In this document: positions 52,233-59,469 of the stretch, piece after piece
Layout of the letters: each line of letters begins with the position of its first letter
Numbering within the stretch: position 1 is the first letter of the stretch
Notes under the pieces: model-generated
What the model was told of the DNA's origin: nothing
Database searches by the model: none
What the model saw: the letters and a program-made list of their open reading frames with translations, nothing else
Source of the DNA: an uncultured Roseobacter sp.
Lineage (GTDB): Bacteria > Pseudomonadota > Alphaproteobacteria > Rhodobacterales > Rhodobacteraceae
Reading direction: 5' to 3'
NCBI RefSeq assembly: GCF_947492555.1
Contig: NZ_CANLNE010000003.1
Location: forward strand, 186,001-250,000
Length of the DNA: 64,000 bases
Translations under genes and position numbers: made by a program

Positions 52233-52380
52233 ATGCGCAACCCTTTTGAAGATTGTTGTGTCCTGCCGGGATCGTCTTATGCAAGGGCCTGTCAGTGGCC
52301 TTGAGTGCGACAGTACGTTGCGATGTTCGAGGGCTGCAATTCGAATAGTAGCCCCCTCGGCTTCTGTGTGCGGGCGTCAG

Positions 52381-54180
52381 TCAGTTGGGCGTGGATTCCT
52401 GATTGTACTGAAGGTCGTAGAGATTTCGGAATACACCATCCAGTTCAAGCAATTCATTCAGATTTCCCTGTTCGATTATCTGGCCTTCTTCGAGAACAAG
52501 GATCTTGTGTGCGTTCAGTACCGTCGCAAGGCGGTGTGCGATGACAATTGTTGTCCGCCCCTTGCTAAGCCTGAGCAATGCTTCCTTGACCAGGTTCTCC
52601 GATCCACTGTCCAAAGCACTCGTTGCTTCGTCCATCAGCAAAATCGGACTGTCGCGCAGGACCGCACGCGCGATTGCAATACGCTGACGTTGTCCGCCTG
52701 ACAGGTTGGAACCGTTTTCGCCAGCAGGAGAGTCATATCCTTGCGGCATTTTCATAATGAATTCGTGCGCGTTAGCCGCACGGGCTGCCTCGGCAATCTG
52801 ATCTTCCGTGGCGTCCTTGCGACCAAGTGCAATATTGTCCCGGATGCTGCTATCAAAGAGGAAAGTTTCCTGACCGACAAATGCAATCTTTTCCCGCAAG
52901 GATGCAATTGTCGCTTCCCGAAGATCGCAACCATCGATTTCGATATGGCCCGCAGTCGGATCATAAAGTCGCATGATCAGGTTGATAACTGTAGATTTGC
53001 CGCCACCGGATGGTCCGACCAGCGCTGTTGTCTTGCCAGCCTCAAACTCCACATCGAGATTTTTGATCACGGGTTGGTTCTGAGCAGTGCCATACTGAAA
53101 ACTGACGGACCTGAAGGAAACGGTCCCCTGTCCCTCAGGCAGATCCGCGGCGTTTTCGCTTTCGACAATTGCAATTGGCGTATCCAGGACTTCATACATC
53201 AGTGCCACACTGACCATATTACTCTCAATGCTGATACGCATGCGTGCAAGGCGTTTTGCCGGTTCATAGGCCATTAAAAGTGCCGTCACAAAAGACATCA
53301 GGCCGCCTGCGGTTGTGGAGGCCTCGCCAAAAAGGTTCAGCGCGCTCAAAGCGACGACTGCGGCGATTGCAAAACCGGAAAGGGTTTCCATCAGGGGGCT
53401 TGTTGCTGCACTTAGCCGTGCCATGGCATTTGTCCGGCTTTCTACCGTCGAAACGGCCTCTCGCATCCGGTCTTCCATCTGTTTTTCAAGCGCGAAGGCT
53501 TTCACCACACGGATGCCCGAGGATGTTTCATTGATTATTTTGATGATCTCCTTCGAAGAGGCGATCTGGCCCTGTACTATGTTTCCGACGCGGTTCAGGA
53601 GCAGCCGTATCCCCAAAAGCGCCAGCGGCCCAACAATCAGAGATATCATTGAAAGCGTAGGCTGCTGATAAAACATAACGATTATCAGGCCGACCAGTGT
53701 CAGCGTGTCACGGACCGCGCCCATCACAATGAGCTCGATAACCGTCCGTGCACCCTGCGCGGACCTTGTGACCCGGTTTAGAATGTCCGAAACTCCGCTA
53801 TCGCTGAAGAAGGCAACGCCGTGCCGTAGAATGCAATTGTACAGGCGGCGCTGTTGCGAAGCGATAATGCTGTTGCCTGCATAGCTGAGTGATACAACCT
53901 GGACGTATGTTGCAGCACCCTTGATCGTAAAGATCAAAGCCACAGCGGCAGCAACGGACAGAACTCTGCCGGGTTCAGATGACTCCACGAGTGAATCGAT
54001 GATGTCTTCCATGATCCAGGCCGTGAGTGCGGTTGTTATCGCGATAACGACCATCGCACCGATCGCGATGGAATAATTTCGAGTTTGGAGTTTGAAGTTT
54101 TCCCGCAGCAGCCGACGCAACATCTTGCCGTAAGATGCCTGGACTGCGTCCTTCGCTCTTTGCTTGATGTCGCTGCTCAT
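52381..54180 (-). CDS. MsbA-type ABC exporter (fused membrane and ATPase domains)
   Basis: 599 residues from the ATG at 54180 (AGGAG six bases upstream). Six membrane helices span about residues 35-320. The ATPase half has Walker A GPSGGGKST, Q-loop FVGQETFLFDSSIRDNIA, signature NLSGGQRQRIAIARA, Walker B ILLMDEATSALD and H-loop VIAHRLAT. This is the layout of MsbA and other lipid/oligosaccharide exporters that flip a glycolipid. The open frame extends upstream to 54777, but this extension reads as random sequence and crosses a divergent gene start. By position it should export the product of the surrounding glycan genes. Confidence 0.94.
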   Translation of the reverse strand: MSSDIKQRAKDAVQASYGKMLRRLLRENFKLQTRNYSIAIGAMVVIAITTALTAWIMEDIIDSLVESSEPGRVLSVAAAVALIFTIKGAATYVQVVSLSYAGNSIIASQQRRLYNCILRHGVAFFSDSGVSDILNRVTRSAQGARTVIELIVMGAVRDTLTLVGLIIVMFYQQPTLSMISLIVGPLALLGIRLLLNRVGNIVQGQIASSKEIIKIINETSSGIRVVKAFALEKQMEDRMREAVSTVESRTNAMARLSAATSPLMETLSGFAIAAVVALSALNLFGEASTTAGGLMSFVTALLMAYEPAKRLARMRISIESNMVSVALMYEVLDTPIAIVESENAADLPEGQGTVSFRSVSFQYGTAQNQPVIKNLDVEFEAGKTTALVGPSGGGKSTVINLIMRLYDPTAGHIEIDGCDLREATIASLREKIAFVGQETFLFDSSIRDNIALGRKDATEDQIAEAARAANAHEFIMKMPQGYDSPAGENGSNLSGGQRQRIAIARAVLRDSPILLMDEATSALDSGSENLVKEALLRLSKGRTTIVIAHRLATVLNAHKILVLEEGQIIEQGNLNELLELDGVFRNLYDLQYNQESTPN

Positions 54181-54700
54181 ACTTTCTCCTAGGTATGTGG
54201 GATTACCGGTACTGTAAAGCATCCAGAAACGCTGCCCTGAAAGACCGCCCCCGGGTGTGCTGTCAAGGCTTGGCAGGTCAAAATACGCGACAAAGAGGGG
54301 ATGTTTGTTGAGGGCTGACGATCGCCAACTGACCAAAGAAACCGGCCGAATACGCGGTGGGCGCGTTTGTCGGCATAAACTTGCTGTTTGCCCTTTAAGC
54401 CGTTGTGTGAATGACTTGGTGCGCACGCGTTCCTCACCCGTGCATCGGACAGAATGGTTGCAAATCAGCGCTTCTTTTGATGTGAACGTGATACTTGGAA
54501 TACGGATGTGACTGGGCGTGTTTGCCGATGTCCGTGAGACTGAAGTTTTATTCTGGCCGGGAGCGAGCAGAAGCCGCGGCACCACAAAAAAGGGCTTGTG
54601 CAAATCCGTCGCGCGGTTGAGAAGGCGCCGGGAGGGCAGGTAAGAAGCACAACCGGAACTTGTTTGCACTTGTCCGGCGGTAAACGGTAAAAGGTTCAAG
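54181..54700. other. Divergent intergenic region of the glycan block
   Basis: 520 bases between the ABC exporter (minus) and the RgpF-like gene (plus). Both promoters should lie here. No protein-coding signal was recognised; the continuing open frames are artefacts of base composition. No repeat or RNA gene was seen. Confidence 0.4.
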
Positions 54701-55834
54701 ATGATACCTCGATGGAAACTCAAACGCGAACTGACGCGCCTTTTGAGCAATTCAGCGAAGTTTCCGGCGTCGTTCACGACGTGGTTGTTCGGCGCGGGCT
54801 ACTACGACTTTTTCTTGTCCGGCCGGGTTCAGCAGGAGCCGGGAGAAGTAGATGCCAGCCCGAGGCGGGCAGTCTATCTTATGTTTCCGTCAAAAGGGCT
54901 TTTGGCATCACACGAAAGATCCCTTCGGTATCTGCTGCGAAAAAATATCGCCACGACGGTGGTCTCTAATTTCCCACTTTCGCCGGAAGACAAAAACCGT
55001 GTGTTGGCGTTGTGTCATCGCTACATTGAACGTCCCAATTTCGGATATGACTTTGGCGGCTACCGGGATGGACTGCTGTCGATGGGAGACGAACTTGCCA
55101 GCCTAGAACAACTCGTCTTGCTGAATGATTCATCATGGTTTCCTATCACAGACAAGACCGATTGGCTCGATCAGGTCGAGGCACTGAATGTTGACTTTGC
55201 TGGGGCGGCTTCAAATTACGGAATGTCCCGCCCCGATCCAGAGAGCTATCGCAGTATCAAAGTGGACTATCGTACTGACCACCCGAATTTTCACTACTGT
55301 TCGTATGCGCTTAGCTTTTCAAGCAGGACACTGTCTCATCCGGGCTTCCTGCGCTATTGGAAGAAATTCCCCCTCAGCAATAGCAAGAAACGCACTGTGA
55401 GGCGGGGTGAGATCGGATTGACCCGATGGGCAATCAGCAATGGATTGACGCATGGTGCAACTTTTGATTCAGCAATGATACCGGAAAAGCTTGCCAGTCT
55501 CGAAGAGGCCCGGCTGCGTCATATCGCGGAAATGTTGATCATCATGGATGATCGCAAGCTTCGGCAACTCCAGGCGAGGGTTGAATCACAACTTGCCGCC
55601 ATGCCCAAACTGGATCTGATCGGTTTCATTCTCACCGCTGCTGCCCGCAAAGGCGTCAGCTATGCCACGGCGGAGTTCAATATTTTTGAATGTGGTTTTC
55701 CGTTCCTAAAAAAGTCGCCGCTCTGGATGGAACAGGACACATCGCAAAAGACACTGGACTTGCTGGAAAGACTCAACACCCCTGCGTCGCTTGAAGCCCT
55801 GTTCGAAGCGAGGACGTTTCTGACCCGTTTATGA
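54701..55834 (+). CDS. RgpF-like rhamnan synthesis protein
   Basis: 377 residues. NFGYDFGGYRDGL and LVLLNDSSWFPITDK are the recognisable signature of the RgpF family (PF05045), associated with rhamnose-rich glycan assembly in streptococci and with LPS/capsule loci in many bacteria. It has an aromatic N-terminal region (TTWLFGAGYYDFFLSG) possibly contacting the membrane. AAAGG precedes the ATG by seven bases. The sugar used is not known. Confidence 0.86.
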   Translation: MIPRWKLKRELTRLLSNSAKFPASFTTWLFGAGYYDFFLSGRVQQEPGEVDASPRRAVYLMFPSKGLLASHERSLRYLLRKNIATTVVSNFPLSPEDKNRVLALCHRYIERPNFGYDFGGYRDGLLSMGDELASLEQLVLLNDSSWFPITDKTDWLDQVEALNVDFAGAASNYGMSRPDPESYRSIKVDYRTDHPNFHYCSYALSFSSRTLSHPGFLRYWKKFPLSNSKKRTVRRGEIGLTRWAISNGLTHGATFDSAMIPEKLASLEEARLRHIAEMLIIMDDRKLRQLQARVESQLAAMPKLDLIGFILTAAARKGVSYATAEFNIFECGFPFLKKSPLWMEQDTSQKTLDLLERLNTPASLEALFEARTFLTRL

Positions 55835-55953
55835 TCGGTAGCGGGCTGGTGATGCCCAAGGTTTGATGCGGCTAGACCGCCTTGTCGCAACTATACTGAA
55901 GTGACGGATGCGATGAGACATTCGTTCGGCAACGCCCTCAAGGGCCGCAATAC

Positions 55954-56247
55954 TTGCTGGTTTCGGAAACCAGATATGCCAAAGAAAGCGAGGGCTACAC
56001 CCGCAGTAAGGTCTGTTTCTCGGACAATTGGTTCAAGATGCGGCGTTGGGAGAAGGGGCTTTCCCAGGTACAGGCGGATCACGAGAAAGCGCAAGAAGCC
56101 GAAGCCAAAGGCCGTGCCTGCCTCGCCGAGTGGATCCACGAACGCCATCCCCTGTGCCGTCGCATCACCAACCAGCAGATCGAGGACTTGATCGCGTCAA
56201 AGCTGGTGACGCCTGAGCAAGTTCGAGCTGCGGGTCTGCGGGCATGA
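55954..56247 (+). CDS. Small orphan open frame upstream of hipBA, possibly a gene fragment
   Basis: About 97 residues, rich in charged helix (MRRWEKGLSQVQADHEKAQE) and ending in SKLVTPEQVRAAGLRA. The sequence reads as a real protein rather than a shadow: polar helices and an even spread of residues. No ATG or clear ribosome site is found at the left edge; the frame stays open from 55900 with the first candidate start being a TTG at 55954. This may be the 3' remnant of a longer gene cut off here, or a small gene with a non-ATG start. The family was not recognised. Confidence 0.45.
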   Translation: MLVSETRYAKESEGYTRSKVCFSDNWFKMRRWEKGLSQVQADHEKAQEAEAKGRACLAEWIHERHPLCRRITNQQIEDLIASKLVTPEQVRAAGLRA

Positions 56248-56261
56248 GTGCAGCTCGATTG

Positions 56262-56331
56262 TTACGCCATGGCGTAAAATTCAAATAATTACGTTGCAGC
56301 GTAATTTACTTTAACTTACGCTGCGCCGTAA
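56262..56331. promoter_or_regulatory. Three-operator array upstream of hipBA
   Basis: Three copies of an inverted repeat TTACG-N6-CGTAA at 56262-56277, 56289-56304 and 56316-56331. The first is a perfect 16-bp palindrome (TTACGCCATGGCGTAA). Their starts are spaced by exactly 27 bp, a little over 2.5 helical turns. The third ends 13 bases before the hipB ATG and close to its AAAGGAG ribosome site. By analogy with HipB operators in Escherichia coli (TATCC-N8-GGATA), these are likely HipB sites for autorepression; the half-site here is TTACG. Confidence 0.88.
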
Positions 56332-56344
56332 AAGGAGTCATATC

Positions 56345-56590
56345 ATGGACCTCACAGCACGGACGGCCGAGCAGATCGGGGAGGCACTTCGCCGGACGCG
56401 CAAAGCGCGCGGCTGGACCCAAAGCGATATCAGCGCGCGAACGAATTTGCGCGTCGCGACAATTTCGTCGCTCGAGAATGGCGACGCGGGAGCGAAGCTG
56501 GCCACCGTGCTCGCTGTCATGGCGGCACTTGGGCTTGAGTTCCGATTGGCGGAGCGCGGTGGCGAGCTTGAGATTGAGGATATCTTCTGA
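56345..56590 (+). CDS. hipB: HipB-like antitoxin, XRE-type helix-turn-helix
   Basis: 81 residues. TRKARGWTQSDISARTNLRV followed by ATISSLENGD is a typical XRE helix-turn-helix with the Q/S recognition region. The C-terminal LELEIEDIF-type tail (GELEIEDIF) is short, as in HipB. It should bind the upstream operators and neutralise HipA. An AAAGGAG ribosome site lies upstream of the ATG at 56345. Its stop overlaps the hipA start by one base (TGATG). Confidence 0.94.
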   Translation: MDLTARTAEQIGEALRRTRKARGWTQSDISARTNLRVATISSLENGDAGAKLATVLAVMAALGLEFRLAERGGELEIEDIF

Positions 56591-57882
56591 TGGCCAAACG
56601 CGGGCGTAGCGGCACAATGCAAGTGCTTCTGAACGGGCGGTTGGTGGGGGCTTTGCGTCTCGCTGGTTCAGGAGCGATCAGCTTTACCTATGATCCGGAA
56701 TGGTTGGCATGGGTACATGCCATGCCCATCTCGCTTTCGCTGCCTTTGCGTGAAGAGGCACACCAGGGCGGCCCTGTTATCGGCTACTTGGAAAACCTGC
56801 TGCCGGACAATCAGGCGATACGAGAGCGCGTTGCTGCACGGGTGCGTGCGGGCGGCACGGACGCGTGGCACATGCTGGAGAAAATTGGGCGCGATTGCGT
56901 GGGGGCCTTGCAATTCGTCTCTGCTGAAGTCCCAGAGGTTGGCGTGCTCGAGGGAGAACCCGTATCTGAGGCGCAGATTGCCGATATGCTACGCAACCTC
57001 GCGAGCGCTCCGCTTGGCTTGGAGGAGGAAGATGATTTCCGCATCTCTATCGCAGGGGCGCAGGAGAAAACAGCGCTGCTGCGCCACGAGGGAACGTGGA
57101 TCCGTCCATCGGGACTTACCCCTACAACTCATATCCTCAAGACTCAGCTTGGTGTTCTGCCCGCAGGGATAGATTTGTCCGACAGCGTCGAGAATGAGTT
57201 CTTCTGCATGAGCTTCTGCCGCGCCATGGGCATGGATGTGGCTGAGGTCGAGATTACTGACTTCGAAGACGAACGAAGCCTTGTCGTGACGCGGTTTGAT
57301 CGGCGCTGGACCAAAGATGGCCGCTTGATCCGCCTCCCGCAGGAGGATTTTTGTCAGGCGCTCTCAGTCCCACCCAGCCAAAAATATCAAATGGATGGCG
57401 GGCCGGGGATCACCGAAGGGATCGGGTTGCTGACGGGCAGCGATGACCCCGAGGCGGATCAGCGTGTGTTCTTCCGCGCGCAGGTGCTGTTTTGGCTGTT
57501 GGGAGCGACAGACGGGCATGCGAAGAATTTCAGCATCGCATTGCGCCCTGGCGGGTTCCGCATGACCCCACTCTACGATGTGCTGAGCGCTCAGAAAGCC
57601 GTGGATGACGGTCAAATCCGCCAGAACCGGATGCGCCTCGCGATGGCCGTCGACGGACACTACCGGATCAACGAGGTGGTGCCGCGTCATTTCCTGCAGG
57701 CTGCGAAGGCGGCAGGTTTTGGTGTGGCGCTAGCGGAAGAGATCTTGTCGGGCGTCGCGTCTGAGCTTGTACCCGCCTTGGACAAGACACTAGCAGACCT
57801 GCCGGATGGGTTTCCACAGCCATTGGCGGAAGCAATTGCTGCTAGCATACGGCGTCGGGCGATTGCCTTTCATGCCGTATGA
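56590..57882 (+). CDS. hipA: HipA-family serine/threonine kinase toxin
   Basis: 430 residues. The N-terminal couple-hipA domain (about 10-110) starts MQVLLNGRLVGALRL, followed by the HipA kinase core. The nucleotide-binding loop SIAGAQEKTALLR, the LVVTRFDRR motif, the catalytic segment ATDGHAKNFSI (Asp) and the metal-binding TPLYDVLSA (Asp) are all kept, so it should be active. E. coli HipA phosphorylates glutamyl-tRNA synthetase and induces persistence; the target here is inferred only. The length and order match intact HipA. Confidence 0.96.
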   Translation: MAKRGRSGTMQVLLNGRLVGALRLAGSGAISFTYDPEWLAWVHAMPISLSLPLREEAHQGGPVIGYLENLLPDNQAIRERVAARVRAGGTDAWHMLEKIGRDCVGALQFVSAEVPEVGVLEGEPVSEAQIADMLRNLASAPLGLEEEDDFRISIAGAQEKTALLRHEGTWIRPSGLTPTTHILKTQLGVLPAGIDLSDSVENEFFCMSFCRAMGMDVAEVEITDFEDERSLVVTRFDRRWTKDGRLIRLPQEDFCQALSVPPSQKYQMDGGPGITEGIGLLTGSDDPEADQRVFFRAQVLFWLLGATDGHAKNFSIALRPGGFRMTPLYDVLSAQKAVDDGQIRQNRMRLAMAVDGHYRINEVVPRHFLQAAKAAGFGVALAEEILSGVASELVPALDKTLADLPDGFPQPLAEAIAASIRRRAIAFHAV

Positions 57883-57926
57883 TCCGCAGATCATATTTCC
57901 GCTTTATGGTCGTTAGATCATATCTA
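57878..57926. repeat. Palindromic elements at the end of hipA
   Basis: An inverted repeat TATGATC-CGCA-GATCATA (57878-57895) covers the hipA stop codon. A related sequence AGATCATAT occurs at 57888-57896 and again at 57915-57923, and the second copy lies in a smaller palindrome TAGAT-CAT-ATCTA (57914-57926). The half-site differs from the TTACG operators upstream of hipB. It could be a terminator-like or protein-binding element; no T-run follows. Confidence 0.5.
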
Positions 57927-58203
57927 CTGCGAGCAATCTGCAGGCCCAGTACAGTAGTTGCAGCGTTCCAGGCCAGCTTTGGCGGGAAAGCCCAGAGATT
58001 GATGGCCAAACTCAGATCCTCAACGCCGTGTTTCTGATTACTGAACATAAGCGGGCAGCCGTGTCAGACGCGGGACAAACCCCACTTCAACAAGAAAACT
58101 CCCCTGCGCCAGCGCATTCCTCGCGAAGCAAGTTTCTCGCTGACAGCCCCTTGGTGCCAGCTTTGGTCATGTTCATCGAAACACTCAAAGTGAGGATCGA
58201 AAA
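57883..58203. other. Intergenic region after hipA
   Basis: 321 bases. Apart from the palindromes at its left end, nothing with a recognisable function was seen; the open frames in it lack start signals. A GAGG-type ribosome site at its right end serves the small protein at 58204. Confidence 0.4.
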
Positions 58204-58401
58204 GTGGCTATTCAAACTCTGAAACTGAACGTCAAATCCGGCGAAAAAGATGGCAAGAACTTCTGGGACCGCTGCGGCGTGCTCTTCGTCAACACCGACG
58301 ACCGCGGCAACATCACGTCGATCAACGTCAAACACAGCATGTTCCCCAACGTCGAAATGGTCGCCTTCCCGCGCCGCGATGACGATCCAGTCACCGAATG
58401 A
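58204..58401 (+). CDS. Small conserved-looking protein of unknown function
   Basis: 65 residues from a GTG start at 58204 with GAGG eight bases upstream. The sequence IQTLKLNVKSGEKDGKNFWD and ITSINVKHSMFPNVEMVAFP suggests a small all-beta fold with alternating hydrophobic strands and an acidic C-terminus (DDDPVTE). It does not resemble DUF736 or other families known to me. It stands between hipA and a tRNA-Cys gene, a setting common for accessory genes. Confidence 0.65.
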   Translation: MAIQTLKLNVKSGEKDGKNFWDRCGVLFVNTDDRGNITSINVKHSMFPNVEMVAFPRRDDDPVTE

Positions 58402-58547
58402 CTGCGGTGCCGGGGCGGGTAGCCCGCTCCGGGGAGGGGAGAGAAAACAGCCAATGCGGGACGCCTGAACAGAACATGCACAGAACGTGAATGAGTAGAG
58501 AGGCTTGCCCTACCCACTGCAAAATCTGCTAAGTACTTGGAATTAAA

Positions 58548-58621
58548 TGGAGGCGAGTACCGGAATCGAACCGGTGTACACGGATTTGCAATCCGCTGCG
58601 TCACCACTCCGCCAACTCGCC
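58548..58621 (-). tRNA. tRNA-Cys (anticodon GCA)
   Basis: A 74-base minus-strand tRNA. The acceptor stem pairs GGCGAGT (from 58621) with ACTCGCC, the T-arm GTTCGATTC is intact, the anticodon loop TTGCAAA places GCA at 58587-58589, and CCA is encoded at 58548-58550. Only one tRNA was seen. It is located between the accessory block and the pcm-tolC-popZ backbone, a typical site for integration of mobile DNA. Confidence 0.95.
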
Positions 58622-58767
58622 CTACATGGTGTGCGCGAAGTGCTATCCGATTAGTTATGATGCTGCAAGTGCCACAAAGCGGCAAAATACAGCGTATGAG
58701 CGTTGCCGCAGCCGAATGAATGTGGCACATCTGAAAAACACACAACTGAACGGACGAGTTTAGCCAC

Positions 58768-59421
58768 ATGACCGATTTCGCCGCCCGCCGCACGATGATG
58801 GTAGATACGCAGGTCAGACCGTCTGATGTGACCAAATTTCCCATCATTGATGCGATGCTGACAGTGCCACGTGAGAACTTTGTACCGGCAGCGCAACGCG
58901 AAGCGGCCTACATGGGCGAAAACCTCGAGTTGGGTGAAGGACGGGTCATCCTTGAACCAAGAACGCTCGCAAAGATGCTGGATGCATTGGATGTTTCCAA
59001 TGACGAGCTCGTACTCGATGTGGGTGCGGGCATGGGGTATTCCTCTGCCGTAATCGCACATGTTGCCGAAGCCGTGGTTGCCGTTGAAGACGATGAAACC
59101 ATGGCGTCCGAGGCACAGGAGTCTCTGGCTGAGGCTGGCGTGGACAATGTGATCTTGCACGTGGGTCCGCTTGCCGAAGGCGCGTCACAGCATGGGCCTT
59201 ACGATGTGATGTTGGTACAGGGTGGGATCACCGAGTTGCCTTTGACACTGCAGGATCAGATCAAGGACGGTGGTCGCGTCGCCTGCCTTTTCATGCAGGG
59301 TGCACTGGGTGAGGTGCGCATCGGGCACAAGAAAGGTGGCGTAATTTCCTGGCGGATGTCGTTCAACGCCGGCGCGCCGGTGCTGGCAGGTTTTGGAAAA
59401 GAACACGTATTCGAACTATAA
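58768..59421 (+). CDS. pcm: Protein-L-isoaspartate O-methyltransferase family protein
   Basis: 217 residues. ARRTMMVDTQVRPSDVTKFP and LVLDVGAGMGYSSAVIAHVA (the SAM-binding loop) are typical of the alphaproteobacterial Pcm family, with VPRENFVP near residue 35. It may repair isoaspartyl sites or have a related methyl-transfer role; some members of this branch have unverified activity. It lies 48 bases upstream of tolC on the same strand. Confidence 0.92.
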   Translation: MTDFAARRTMMVDTQVRPSDVTKFPIIDAMLTVPRENFVPAAQREAAYMGENLELGEGRVILEPRTLAKMLDALDVSNDELVLDVGAGMGYSSAVIAHVAEAVVAVEDDETMASEAQESLAEAGVDNVILHVGPLAEGASQHGPYDVMLVQGGITELPLTLQDQIKDGGRVACLFMQGALGEVRIGHKKGGVISWRMSFNAGAPVLAGFGKEHVFEL

Positions 59422-59469
59422 TTCAATCAGGGGCCCGGGCAGGGCAATGGCAGGAAGAGGCGTACAAAA

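Noticed and set aside
54181-54777. A 199-residue N-terminal extension of the ABC exporter frame
   Set aside because: The extension reads as low-plausibility sequence, crosses the start of a divergent gene, and the ATG at 54180 has a strong AGGAG ribosome site and the normal family N-terminus.
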